A DNA stretch of 41,439 bases from Lautropia sp. (GTDB lineage Bacteria > Pseudomonadota > Gammaproteobacteria > Burkholderiales > Burkholderiaceae_E). The position numbers were made by a program, and so were the translations under genes. The notes under the pieces were generated by a model that worked only from the letters and a program-made list of their open reading frames with translations, was not told the DNA's origin and made no database searches. Below are positions 19,123-26,878 of the stretch, piece by piece (the stretch's first letter is position 1; the number at the start of each line of letters is the position of its first letter). The stretch covers positions 1 through 41,439 of the forward strand of contig JAUMZD010000031.1 of the NCBI GenBank assembly GCA_030528325.1. Direction: 5' to 3'.

Positions 19123-20103
19123 TCAGAAGCCCGGCGTCACCGTGCCACTGGGGCGGGTGTCCGGTGCCGGGGCAGACGGGGTGGGGCGCAGCGCCGGCAG
19201 CTCGGGCGGAGCCAGCAGGGTGCTGGGCAGATCCTGAGACTTGCCCTGCCGGCCAGCGGCGGACGCGCCAAGCCCTTCACGATGATCCCAGCGTGTCTCG
19301 CCCGGCGCAGGTTTCGGCAGCTCGGCCAGGAAACCGCTTTGCGGATAGGTTCTGGCGAGCACCCGTGTGGCGTCGTCACGCAGAGTCGGCAGGTTCAGGC
19401 GATCATAGGACTTGGCCAGCAGGTAAAGGGCTTCCTCGATCGAAGGCGTTCCCTGGTACTGAAAGAGTACCCCCTGTGCCCGGTTGGCCGAGGCCACGAA
19501 AGCACCCCGGCTGAAGTAATAGCGGGCCACGTGCACTTCGCCCGAGGCCATGCTGTTGACGAGCGCCCGCATCCGTTCCAGCGCATCATCGCGGTAACGG
19601 CTGTTCGGGAAACGCGTGACCACCTGCTGGAAGGCCTCATAGGATTCACGGCTGGCCTGAAGATCCCGCTCGGAGCTGTCCTGACCAGCCCAGCGGGAAA
19701 TGAAGGAGTCGCGGCTGCTGAAGTTGATCAGCCCCTTCAGGTAGTAGGCGTAATCGAGCTGCTCGCTGGCGGGGTGAAGACGGATGAAACGGTCGACTGC
19801 CAGCAGGGCATCGCCACGCTCGCCTTCCTTGTAATGCGCCCACGCGATATCGAGCTGCGCCTGCTGGGCGTAGCTGCCGAACGGGTAGCGCGATTCCAGC
19901 CTCTGCAGGGCCTTGATGGCACTGGTCCAGTTGCCGGCATCCAGTTCTTCCCGGGCATCGGCATATAATTGCTCGGCACTCCAGTCGGCCGTGTGGTCCT
20001 TCTCGGTTGCGGCGCAACCGGCCAGCAACGCTGCTGTCAACACCGACAGCCAGACAGGGCTTCGCCCGCGTGCGCGCTGCATCCGGTTCTTGGCTGGCAA
20101 CAT
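19123..20103 (-). CDS. bamD: Outer membrane protein assembly factor BamD (lipoprotein)
   Basis: Essential lipoprotein of the BAM complex that inserts beta-barrel proteins into the outer membrane. Signal peptide and lipobox are visible: a basic N-terminus, then VWLSVLTAALLAGC with the lipidated Cys near residue 30. The mature protein carries tetratricopeptide-like helical repeats (ADAREELDAGNWTSAIKALQ; RYPFGSYAQQAQLDIAWAHY; RFPNSRYRDDALERM; YLLAKSYDRLNLPTLRDDA). Three clustered ATGs are possible; GGAGG is 1, 4 and 10 bases ahead of them, and the last (20103) is used here. At about 326 aa it is some 80 residues longer than E. coli BamD, because of a Pro/Ala-rich tail after residue 255. It is divergent from rluD, the order also seen in E. 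coli. Confidence 0.94.
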   Translation of the reverse strand: MLPAKNRMQRARGRSPVWLSVLTAALLAGCAATEKDHTADWSAEQLYADAREELDAGNWTSAIKALQRLESRYPFGSYAQQAQLDIAWAHYKEGERGDALLAVDRFIRLHPASEQLDYAYYLKGLINFSSRDSFISRWAGQDSSERDLQASRESYEAFQQVVTRFPNSRYRDDALERMRALVNSMASGEVHVARYYFSRGAFVASANRAQGVLFQYQGTPSIEEALYLLAKSYDRLNLPTLRDDATRVLARTYPQSGFLAELPKPAPGETRWDHREGLGASAAGRQGKSQDLPSTLLAPPELPALRPTPSAPAPDTRPSGTVTPGF

Positions 20104-20148
20104 CCGCATCATTCCTCCGTAGAATTGTGCCCGATTATAGAGCGTGTC

Positions 20149-21210
20149 ATGAACTTGTTCGTCTCCGCCCAGGCTCCTACGCAGGCTACGCATGACATCG
20201 ATTCAGACACCACCGTGGATTTCCGCATGAGCCTGAACGACACGCCCGATGCCGGCCCCAAGCGGATCCACCTGGCGGCCAGCGGTGGCGCCGGGCAGCG
20301 TCTGGACCAGTTCCTCGCCAGCCGGCTGGCCGGCATTTCCCGCACCAGAATCCAGCGCTGGATCGCACTAGGTGCGGTGCAGGTCGACCAGCGCATCCGT
20401 CTGCCCTCGCTGAGGCTGAGCGGATTCGAGCAGATCGAGGTGGAACCGCAACCGCTGGAGAGCGAGAGCGCCTTCCAGCCGGATCCGATACCACTGGACA
20501 TCGTGCATCAGGACGCCGACGTGGTCGTCATCGACAAGCCGGTCGGCCTGGTCACGCACCCGGCGCCCGGACACTGGCGGGGCACACTGATGAACGGGCT
20601 GCTTCACGCCGATCCGAAGGCTGCCAGGCTGCCTCGGGCCGGCATCGTTCACCGGCTGGATCGCGATACGAGCGGCCTGCTCGTCTGCGCACGCAGCGAG
20701 CGGGCCTTCACGGCGCTCTCGGCCCAGCTGGCCGAACGCCGGATGGGGCGGCGCTATCTGGCCATCGCCGGTGGGATCACGGCCCATCAGGGCAGCATCG
20801 ATGGCCGTATCGGCCGGGACGAGCGGAACCGGCTGAGGATGGCTGTCGTCCAGCCACCACACGGCAAGGAAGCCCGCACACACTTCAAGCGTCTGGCCAC
20901 CAGCGAAGCAGGAAATGCCTCAGCTGTCCTGTGCCGGCTGGAAAGCGGTCGAACGCACCAGATTCGGGTCCACATGGCCTCGATCGGTCACCCCCTCGTG
21001 GGCGACAGCCTCTACGGCGGCCAGCCCCTGGCGAACTTCGGGCGGCAGGCGCTCCATGCCTGGCAGTTGCGCTTCGAGCACCCAGCCGACCAGCGTCCCT
21101 GCTGCTTCGATGCGCCGATACCGGCCGACCTGAGTCAACTGGCGGCACAGCTCGGCATGAGTCTTCCGGAGACGGCCCCTGTCTTGCCTGAAGAGCAGGC
21201 CTCTGCCTGA
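20149..21210 (+). CDS. rluD: 23S rRNA pseudouridine(1911/1915/1917) synthase RluD
   Basis: Pseudouridine synthase of the RluA/RluD family, 353 aa. It modifies helix 69 of 23S rRNA. An S4 RNA-binding domain lies at about residues 45-105 (RLDQFLASRLAGISRTRIQR), followed by the catalytic domain with GIVHRLDRDTSGLLVCA, where Asp171 is the nucleophile. Further family blocks are VIDKPVGLVTHPAPGHW, ARTHFKRL and CRLESGRTHQIRVHMASIGH. The ATG at 20149 is used; an in-frame ATG at 20227 would remove 26 residues ahead of the S4 domain and is also possible. The bamD and rluD starts are only about 45 bases apart, so their promoters must overlap each other or the coding ends. pgeF follows. Confidence 0.93.
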   Translation: MNLFVSAQAPTQATHDIDSDTTVDFRMSLNDTPDAGPKRIHLAASGGAGQRLDQFLASRLAGISRTRIQRWIALGAVQVDQRIRLPSLRLSGFEQIEVEPQPLESESAFQPDPIPLDIVHQDADVVVIDKPVGLVTHPAPGHWRGTLMNGLLHADPKAARLPRAGIVHRLDRDTSGLLVCARSERAFTALSAQLAERRMGRRYLAIAGGITAHQGSIDGRIGRDERNRLRMAVVQPPHGKEARTHFKRLATSEAGNASAVLCRLESGRTHQIRVHMASIGHPLVGDSLYGGQPLANFGRQALHAWQLRFEHPADQRPCCFDAPIPADLSQLAAQLGMSLPETAPVLPEEQASA

Positions 21211-21275
21211 TTCCGGCGCGCCGTTGCCTTCCGTTCGTTTCGTTCCGTCCACCTGACAACCGGCTCTCAGCCGGG

Positions 21276-22166
21276 ATGCCGATGAATCCCGTCCAGACAT
21301 CTCCCCGCCATCACTCATCCCGGCTGACACCCGATGACCTGTGGCCCATGCCGGCATCGCCCAGCCCGCGCATCCGCTGGGCCTTCACCCAGCGGGCTGG
21401 GGGCGTGAGCCACGGGCATTGCAGTGCGCTGCCCCTCATCAACGGGAAAGAAGAACCGACGTGTCCGGGCTCGGTGCCGAGCCACGGGCAACGGCCGCTG
21501 CAGGACGTGCGGACACCGATCGGCGGCGGGCTGAATCTGGGCCTGAACTGTGGCGATGATCCGCGGCATGTCGCGATCAACCGCGAGCGTGTGGCAACGT
21601 TCATCGGGCAGCCCGTCTCATGGCTCACCCAGGTGCATGGCAACGAGGTGCTCATCAGCCAGTCCGGCCAGGACGGCGCGTGCGCCGATGCGCAAATCGC
21701 CACGGTGCGGGGGCTTGCCCTGGCCGTGCTGGTGGCCGACTGCCTGCCCGTGCTGCTGGCAGACCGGCAGGGCAGGGTGATCGGTGCGGCCCATGCGGGC
21801 TGGCGGGGGTTGGCGGGAGGGGTGCTGGAAAACACCGTCGGGCGGATGAGCGAACAGGCGGCCCCCGCGGATCTGGTGGCGTGGCTGGGGCCGTGCATCG
21901 GGCCTGCGGCCTTCGAGGTGGGAGAGGAGGTGCGCGAGGCTTTCCTGCAGCAGGATGCCGGGGCTGCCGTTGCCTTCCAGCCCCGGCAGACGCCCGGCAA
22001 ATGGCTGGCCGACCTCCCACGGCTCGCCCGTCAGCGTCTTGCCAGCGCCGGTGTCGGCCAGATCCTGGATTCTCGGGCCTGCACCTGGTCTGATCCGGCC
22101 CGCTTCTGGAGCTACCGGCGCAATCCGCGCTGTGGCCGGATGGCCGGACTGATCTGGTTCGCCTGA
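21276..22166 (+). CDS. pgeF: YfiH/PgeF family protein (purine nucleoside phosphorylase / peptidoglycan editing factor)
   Basis: 296-aa member of the YfiH/DUF152/LACC1 family, which has purine nucleoside phosphorylase/adenosine deaminase-type activity and in E. coli corrects mis-incorporated serine in peptidoglycan precursors. Family motifs are GLNCGDDP, QVHGNEV, ADCLPVLLADRQGRVIGAAH with the zinc-site His, AGWRGLAGGVLENTV, WLGPCIGPAAFEVG and the C-terminal YRRNPRCGRMAGLIW. Residues 1-85 are longer than usual and include an insert (about 49-80) between the AFTQRAGGVS motif and GLNCG. An ATG at 21276 or 21282 may start it. It lies 65 bases after rluD, a conserved pair. Confidence 0.9.
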   Translation: MPMNPVQTSPRHHSSRLTPDDLWPMPASPSPRIRWAFTQRAGGVSHGHCSALPLINGKEEPTCPGSVPSHGQRPLQDVRTPIGGGLNLGLNCGDDPRHVAINRERVATFIGQPVSWLTQVHGNEVLISQSGQDGACADAQIATVRGLALAVLVADCLPVLLADRQGRVIGAAHAGWRGLAGGVLENTVGRMSEQAAPADLVAWLGPCIGPAAFEVGEEVREAFLQQDAGAAVAFQPRQTPGKWLADLPRLARQRLASAGVGQILDSRACTWSDPARFWSYRRNPRCGRMAGLIWFA

Positions 22167-22197
22167 TCGACAGGCGCCTTGTCCGGCGTGACGCTGC

Positions 22198-22479
22198 TCA
22201 GGATGACAGCCTGTCACGCGCCGGGTCGTCCTGCGTCTGCGCCGGCGGCGGCGCAGCTTCCGTCGGCAGATGCCCGGATGGTTCAGGAGCCTGGGCGGCA
22301 TTTTCCGCCGCCTGGCGGCGTTTTCGCGCACGTCGGGCAGGCGTATCGAGCAGATACAGCACCACCGACAGCGGCAGCAGCCCGTACAGCAGGAAGGTCA
22401 TGATGCCAGCCGCGACGGCATGTTCCGTCAGCGACATCAGCAGCACCACGTAAAGCCAGGCGATGATCACGATCAGCAT
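22198..22479 (-). CDS. Small two-helix inner-membrane protein of unknown function
   Basis: 93 aa with two hydrophobic helices (MLIVIIAWLYVVLLMSL, residues 1-17, and GIMTFLLYGLLPLSVVLYLL, about 25-44), a strongly basic cytoplasmic stretch (RRARKRRQ), and a polar Pro/Ala tail. Small proteins of this layout are encoded at the same place, between pgeF and phaC, in other Burkholderiales as I recall; no function is known to me. It converges on pgeF and diverges from phaC. Confidence 0.7.
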   Translation of the reverse strand: MLIVIIAWLYVVLLMSLTEHAVAAGIMTFLLYGLLPLSVVLYLLDTPARRARKRRQAAENAAQAPEPSGHLPTEAAPPPAQTQDDPARDRLSS

Positions 22480-22539
22480 GGCAGCATTGTGCCCGCAGCG
22501 TGGCTTGGTGATAACCCCTGCGTTGTCATCCGGAGCCGC

Positions 22540-22570
22540 CTGACATGGAGCCCCAAAGTCGGCCTACAAT
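22540..22570 (+). promoter_or_regulatory. Candidate phaC promoter
   Basis: A -10-like TACAAT at 22565-22570 is preceded by CTGACA at 22540-22545, 19 bases upstream (18 if TGACAT is taken). The spacing is one base long, but the position, about 80 bases before the phaC start and in the gap after the divergent gene, is right. Confidence 0.35.
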
Positions 22571-22659
22571 GCCACCAAGGATTCAATCAGGCCGCGCACC
22601 GGCAGGCTTCGACGATGCACGGCCCCCATTCATCTGGCGATCAGCGAGAGGAGGCAGAT

Positions 22660-24942
22660 TTGGCTACGTCCACACCCGGCAAGCGCCGAGGAAAAACGGC
22701 AACCACAACCGACAGGAAAACCCCGACACCCAGGACGGCATCGGATACGCGTGCAGCACGCAAACCGGCCGCGTCCGCCAGCCGGACGTCAGCCTCGCCA
22801 AAAGCTGTGCCGGCTTCGGCATCAGAGGTCAGGAAACAGGTTTCCGGCTCGCTGTTTCCCGAGCAGGTGAACGAAAAACCGAGCCCATCCACGCCGTCGG
22901 GCACAGCCTCTCGCCCGGCTGCCGCTGCACCGGCCGCGCCCCGTCTCGAACCCGCACCGGCTTCGCCAGACAAGACTCCCACCACCACGGAAGCAGCGAA
23001 CAGAAGCGCTTCCACCGCAGAAGAGCAGACCCGCACAGCAACCATGTCCGATACACCCCAGAAGACCGCCGCCCCCTCGGCCGGCTCGGCTCAGACCGAC
23101 AAGACGCCCGAGACCCCGAAGTCCACCCGCGCGGACGCGCCCACGCCCGATTCGACGCCCCCGTCGGACAAGCCGGCGGCCGAGGCACCGAAGGTGGCAG
23201 CCGAAGCCACGCCTGCGCCAACCCAGACCGTTCCCGGGGCTGCTGGCGACAGTGACCGTGCGCCGTTCTGGCAGACCTTTGCCGACACGGCGGCAGCCTG
23301 CTCCGGCGTGCCCGGTGCCCTGCCTGTCGGCAACGAGATGTTCAACTGGTTCTCGGCCGCCAGCAAGACCAGCTGGCCCATCGACCCCAAGGCCCTGTCG
23401 GCACTGCAGAGCGAATACGTGTTGCGCTTCAACGAGATGTTCGAGCGCTACCTCTCCGGCAATGCGCCCGAGCTGAAGGACAACCGCTTTTCCGGTCAGG
23501 CATGGAAGGATCAGCCGGCTTACGGCTGGCAGGCGGCCTGGTACCTGTTCAACTCGGAGTTCCTGAAGCGCTCGGCCGAGCTGTTCGAGATGGAAGACAA
23601 GGCCCGGGACCGGCTGCGCTTCTTCGTGCAGCAGTGGGTCGATGCAATGTCGCCCGCGAACTTCTTCGCCAGCAACCCCGAGGCGCAGAGCAAGATGCTC
23701 GAAACCAGGGGTGAAAGTCTGCGTCAGGGCATCACGAACCTGATGAACGACATCCAGCAGGGCCGCATTTCCCAGACCGATCTGAATGCCTTCGAGGTGG
23801 GCAAGAACGTCTGTGTGAGCCCCGGTGTCGTGGTTTTCGAGAACGAGCTGATCCAGCTGATCCAGTATCAGCCGACCACGCCCAAGGTGGGCGAGCGTCC
23901 GTTGCTCGTCGTGCCGCCGGCCATCAACAAGTTCTACATCCTCGACCTTCAGCCGGGCAACTCCTTCATCGGTCATGCGGTGGCCGAAGGGCACACGGTT
24001 TTCGTCATCTCCTGGCGCAACATCAAGGACGAAAAATCCACCCTCAGCTGGGATGACTACCTGCAGAAAGGCATCGTCGATCCGATCCATGTCGTGCAGG
24101 AAATCAGCGGCCAGAAAACGCTGAACATGCTCGGTTTCTGCGTGGGCGGCACGCTGCTGGCCACGGCACTGGCCGCCCTGGCCGCCAAGGGAGAGCGGCC
24201 GGCCGAATCGCTCACGCTGCTGACCACGCTGCTCGACTTCACGAACCCGGGCGTGCTGGGCGTGTTCATCGACGAGATGCAGATCGCCATGCGCGAGCAG
24301 ACCATCGGCAGGCAGGGCATCATGCCGGGCAAGGAGCTGGCGCTGACCTTCTCCTTCCTGCGCCCCAATGAGCTGGTGTGGAACTATGTGGTGGGCAACT
24401 ACCTGAAGGGCGAAACCCCGATGCCCTTCGATCTGCTCTACTGGAACGCCGACAGCACCAATCTGGCTGGTCCGATGTTCTGCACCTATCTGCGGCATCT
24501 GTATCTGCAGAACGAGCTGTCGCAGCCCGGGCGGTTCCAGAGTCTCGGGGTTCCGATCGATCTGCGTGCCATCGACGTGCCGACCTATGTTCTCTGCGCC
24601 CGCGAGGATCACATCGTGCCCTGGCAGGGTGGCTTCACCTCGGCCAAGGCGCTGGGCGGGGATCCGCGCTTCGTGCTGGCGGCCAGCGGTCACATTGCCG
24701 GCGTCGTGAACCCGCCCGCGAAGAAGAAGCGCAGCTATCAGGTCGGCGCATCCATCGAGGGGCTGACACCCGATCAGTGGCTGGAGTCCACCGAAACCTT
24801 CCCTGGCAGCTGGTGGGTGGACTGGTATCAGTGGCTGGCTGACAGGAAAGGCAGGCAGATCGACGCACCGGCTGCGCCCGGCTCGTCGAAATACCAGCCG
24901 ATCGAGCCGGCCCCCGGCCGCTACGTGAAGGAAAAGGTCTGA
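22660..24942 (+). CDS. phaC: Class I poly(3-hydroxyalkanoate) synthase with long N-terminal extension
   Basis: Polymerises 3-hydroxyacyl-CoA into PHA granules. The alpha/beta-hydrolase core has the lipase-like box GFCVGGT (nucleophile Cys494), catalytic Asp650 in CAREDHIVPW and His678 in AASGHIAGVVNPP. The PhaC N-domain begins around residue 198 (DRAPFWQTFADTAAAC), and the core matches class I enzymes. The start is taken as TTG at 22660 because AGAGGAGG sits about 6 bases upstream; an ATG at 22615 lacks such a site. This gives 760 aa, against about 560-620 in the class. The excess is a Thr/Pro/Ala/Ser/Lys-rich, surely disordered stretch over residues 1-197. An internal ATG at 23044 has no ribosome binding site. 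phaB and phaR follow. Confidence 0.93.
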   Translation: MATSTPGKRRGKTATTTDRKTPTPRTASDTRAARKPAASASRTSASPKAVPASASEVRKQVSGSLFPEQVNEKPSPSTPSGTASRPAAAAPAAPRLEPAPASPDKTPTTTEAANRSASTAEEQTRTATMSDTPQKTAAPSAGSAQTDKTPETPKSTRADAPTPDSTPPSDKPAAEAPKVAAEATPAPTQTVPGAAGDSDRAPFWQTFADTAAACSGVPGALPVGNEMFNWFSAASKTSWPIDPKALSALQSEYVLRFNEMFERYLSGNAPELKDNRFSGQAWKDQPAYGWQAAWYLFNSEFLKRSAELFEMEDKARDRLRFFVQQWVDAMSPANFFASNPEAQSKMLETRGESLRQGITNLMNDIQQGRISQTDLNAFEVGKNVCVSPGVVVFENELIQLIQYQPTTPKVGERPLLVVPPAINKFYILDLQPGNSFIGHAVAEGHTVFVISWRNIKDEKSTLSWDDYLQKGIVDPIHVVQEISGQKTLNMLGFCVGGTLLATALAALAAKGERPAESLTLLTTLLDFTNPGVLGVFIDEMQIAMREQTIGRQGIMPGKELALTFSFLRPNELVWNYVVGNYLKGETPMPFDLLYWNADSTNLAGPMFCTYLRHLYLQNELSQPGRFQSLGVPIDLRAIDVPTYVLCAREDHIVPWQGGFTSAKALGGDPRFVLAASGHIAGVVNPPAKKKRSYQVGASIEGLTPDQWLESTETFPGSWWVDWYQWLADRKGRQIDAPAAPGSSKYQPIEPAPGRYVKEKV

Positions 24943-24956
24943 GCCCGCTTGCGCTC

Positions 24957-25027
24957 ATGGGAGCTTGGGCGGTAGGAATCGTGAAGGCGAAAACCGGCTG
25001 CGACTTTCCTGCCGCCCAAGCTCCTAG
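24957..25027 (+). repeat. Palindromic repeat element between phaC and phaB (full hairpin copy)
   Basis: Left arm GGAGCTTGGGCGGTAGGAA at 24960-24978 pairs with right arm TTCCTGCCGCCCAAGCTCC at 25006-25024; all 19 positions pair, one of them G-T. The right end continues as TAG, matching the CTAG that begins the tsaB copy. The 27-base interior includes GGCGAAAACCGGC, shared with the tsaB copy at 41356. As RNA this is a very stable stem just after phaC and could limit read-through to phaB or protect the phaC 3' end. The rest of the 249-base gap has nothing I can name. Confidence 0.88.
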
Positions 25028-25191
25028 GTATTTTCCTGACCTGACAGGGATGGCTGGACATCGTATCTTCACATCATGTCCTGCCATCACCCTCAACGGA
25101 GACAGGATGGCGGCCATGCCGTCATCCACGTCAGGCCGCAGGCGGGATCCCCAGGTAAACACCTGACAACATCAATAACGGAGATTGATTA

Positions 25192-25929
25192 ATGGCTCAG
25201 CGTATTGCATATGTGACCGGCGGCATGGGCGGTATTGGCACTTCCATCTGTCAGCGTCTGGCCAAGGAAGGGCATATCGTGATTGCCGGTGCCGGTCCGA
25301 GCCGCGACACCAAGAAATGGCTGGATGAGCAGAAGGAGCTTGGCTTCTCCTTCCATGCTTCGGTCGGCAACGTCGCTGACTGGGATTCCACCGTCCAGGC
25401 CTTCGACAAGGTCAAGGCCGAATTCGGCAACCCCGACATCATCGTCAACAACGCCGGCATCACCCGCGACGGCCTGTTCAAGAAGATGTCGGTCGAAGAT
25501 TGGCGCGCCGTCATCGACACCAACCTGAACTCCATGTTCAACGTCACGAAGCAGGTGATCGACGGCATGCTGGAGAAAGGCTGGGGGCGCGTCATCAACA
25601 TCTCGTCCGTCAACGGTCAGAAAGGCCAGTTCGGCCAGACGAACTACTCGACGGCCAAGGCCGGTCTGCACGGCTTCACGATGGCGCTGGCCCAGGAAGT
25701 GGCCAGCAAGGGCATCACGGTGAACACCGTCTCGCCCGGCTACATCGCGACCGACATGGTGAAGGCCATCCGTCAGGACGTGCTCGACAAGATCGTCGGC
25801 ACCATCCCCGTGCGCCGTCTGGGCACGCCCGAGGAAATTGCCTCGATGGTGGCCTGGCTGGCCTCGGATGAGGCAGGCTTTGCCACCGGGGCCGACTTCT
25901 CGGTGAATGGTGGCCTGCACATGGGCTGA
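25192..25929 (+). CDS. phaB: Acetoacetyl-CoA reductase (NADPH)
   Basis: Short-chain dehydrogenase, 245 aa, that reduces acetoacetyl-CoA to (R)-3-hydroxybutyryl-CoA for PHA synthesis. The cofactor motif is TGGMGGIGTSIC (residues 9-20), and NNAG is at 86-89. The catalytic set is Ser138/139 in INISSVNGQKGQFGQT with Tyr152 and Lys156 in NYSTAKAG. The sequence from about residue 130 to the end is nearly identical to my recollection of Cupriavidus necator PhaB (GYIATDMVKAIRQDVLDKIV; SVNGGLHMG). GGAG lies a few bases upstream of the ATG. Adjacent to phaC; the usual phaA (beta-ketothiolase) is not between them. Confidence 0.96.
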   Translation: MAQRIAYVTGGMGGIGTSICQRLAKEGHIVIAGAGPSRDTKKWLDEQKELGFSFHASVGNVADWDSTVQAFDKVKAEFGNPDIIVNNAGITRDGLFKKMSVEDWRAVIDTNLNSMFNVTKQVIDGMLEKGWGRVINISSVNGQKGQFGQTNYSTAKAGLHGFTMALAQEVASKGITVNTVSPGYIATDMVKAIRQDVLDKIVGTIPVRRLGTPEEIASMVAWLASDEAGFATGADFSVNGGLHMG

Positions 25930-26069
25930 TCAAGCCGTCACGGCGAGACAGGGGCCAACCCATGCCTCTGTCCGCTCGCTGGCAGCCGGGTTGCGCAGAT
26001 CGAGCAAGCGTTTTGCGTGCATCCCCACGAGGGCGGCTGCCGGCCTTCACAGGGTTCAACACTCACCCG

Positions 26070-26732
26070 ATGCCATCCATGCCCAATTCCCCCCGACTGA
26101 TCAAGAAATACCCCAACCGCCGGTTGTACGATACCCAGACCAGCGTCTACATCACCCTGACCGATGTCAAGCAACTGGTGCTGGACAACGAGTCCTTTCA
26201 GGTGGTGGATGCGAAGACCAATGAAGACCTGACCCGCAGCATCCTGCTCCAGATCATTCTGGACGAGGAAGCGGGCGGTACGCCGCTGTTCTCGTCCCAG
26301 ATGCTGGCCCAGATGATCCGCTTCTATGGTCATGCCATGCAGGGCATGATGGGCACCTATCTGGAAAAGACGCTGCAGACCTTCATCGAAGTCCAGAACC
26401 GAATGCAGGAGCAGTCCAAGTCCCTGTACGACGGGCGGGGTGTTCCCCATACCGAACTGTGGACGCAATTCATGCAGGGACAGGCGCCGATGATGCAGAG
26501 CATGATGAGCAACTACATCGACCAGAGCAAGAACCTGTTCTTCCAGATGCAGGAGCAGATGCAGCAGCAGGCGCGCAACGTCTTCACGAACTTTCCGGGC
26601 GCCGGCTTTCCGGCAGCCTTCCAGCCGCGACAACCGGACGAGAGCGCAGCAGGAAAGCCCTCGTCAGCGCCGGCGCCCGTGGCCGAAGCCGATCCATCGT
26701 CCACGCCATCGAACGACGGGAAGAAAGGCTGA
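26070..26732 (+). CDS. phaR: PHA synthesis repressor PhaR
   Basis: DNA- and PHA-binding regulator, 220 aa. In its family it represses phasin genes and its own gene and is titrated by nascent PHA granules. The N-terminal DNA-binding domain has the signature LIKKYPNRRLYDTQTSVYIT, followed by LTDVKQLVLDNESFQVVDAK and two granule-associated segments rich in Met and Gln (QFMQGQAPMMQSMMSNYIDQ; MQEQMQQQARNVF). The tail is Pro/Ala/Ser-rich. Starts at 26070 or 26079 are both plausible and neither has a clear ribosome binding site. It lies 140 bases after phaB and ends the pha block, with an intrinsic terminator 24 bases beyond the stop. Confidence 0.92.
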   Translation: MPSMPNSPRLIKKYPNRRLYDTQTSVYITLTDVKQLVLDNESFQVVDAKTNEDLTRSILLQIILDEEAGGTPLFSSQMLAQMIRFYGHAMQGMMGTYLEKTLQTFIEVQNRMQEQSKSLYDGRGVPHTELWTQFMQGQAPMMQSMMSNYIDQSKNLFFQMQEQMQQQARNVFTNFPGAGFPAAFQPRQPDESAAGKPSSAPAPVAEADPSSTPSNDGKKG

Positions 26733-26756
26733 GCGGGGCCTGATGCAGACGTACAC

Positions 26757-26792
26757 GGGCCGGCAGATATTCGTCTGCCGGCCCCTTTGCAT
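26757..26792 (+). terminator. Rho-independent terminator after phaR
   Basis: GGGCCGGCAGA and TCTGCCGGCCC are perfect 11-bp arms with a TATTCG loop; CTTTGCATT follows. It lies just after phaR and before rimO, so it separates the pha transcript from rimO. Confidence 0.8.
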
Positions 26793-26878
26793 TAGAATGG
26801 CGGGTTGCACCTGGTTTTTCGGTGCATTCATCCCTTCAGTGAACCCGCCCGCTTTCCGGCGAGTGATCATCCCGCCCC

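Noticed and set aside
22270..22659. Upstream extension of the phaC frame to 22270
   Set aside because: It runs across the divergent small membrane protein gene, has no ribosome binding site, and reads as random Gln/His/Arg-rich sequence; TTG at 22660 has a strong site.
24957..25166. 69-codon frame starting in the repeat after phaC
   Set aside because: The first third is the repeat itself and the rest is unmatched; no ribosome binding site. Recorded as a repeat, though its open frame matters for the tsaB copy.
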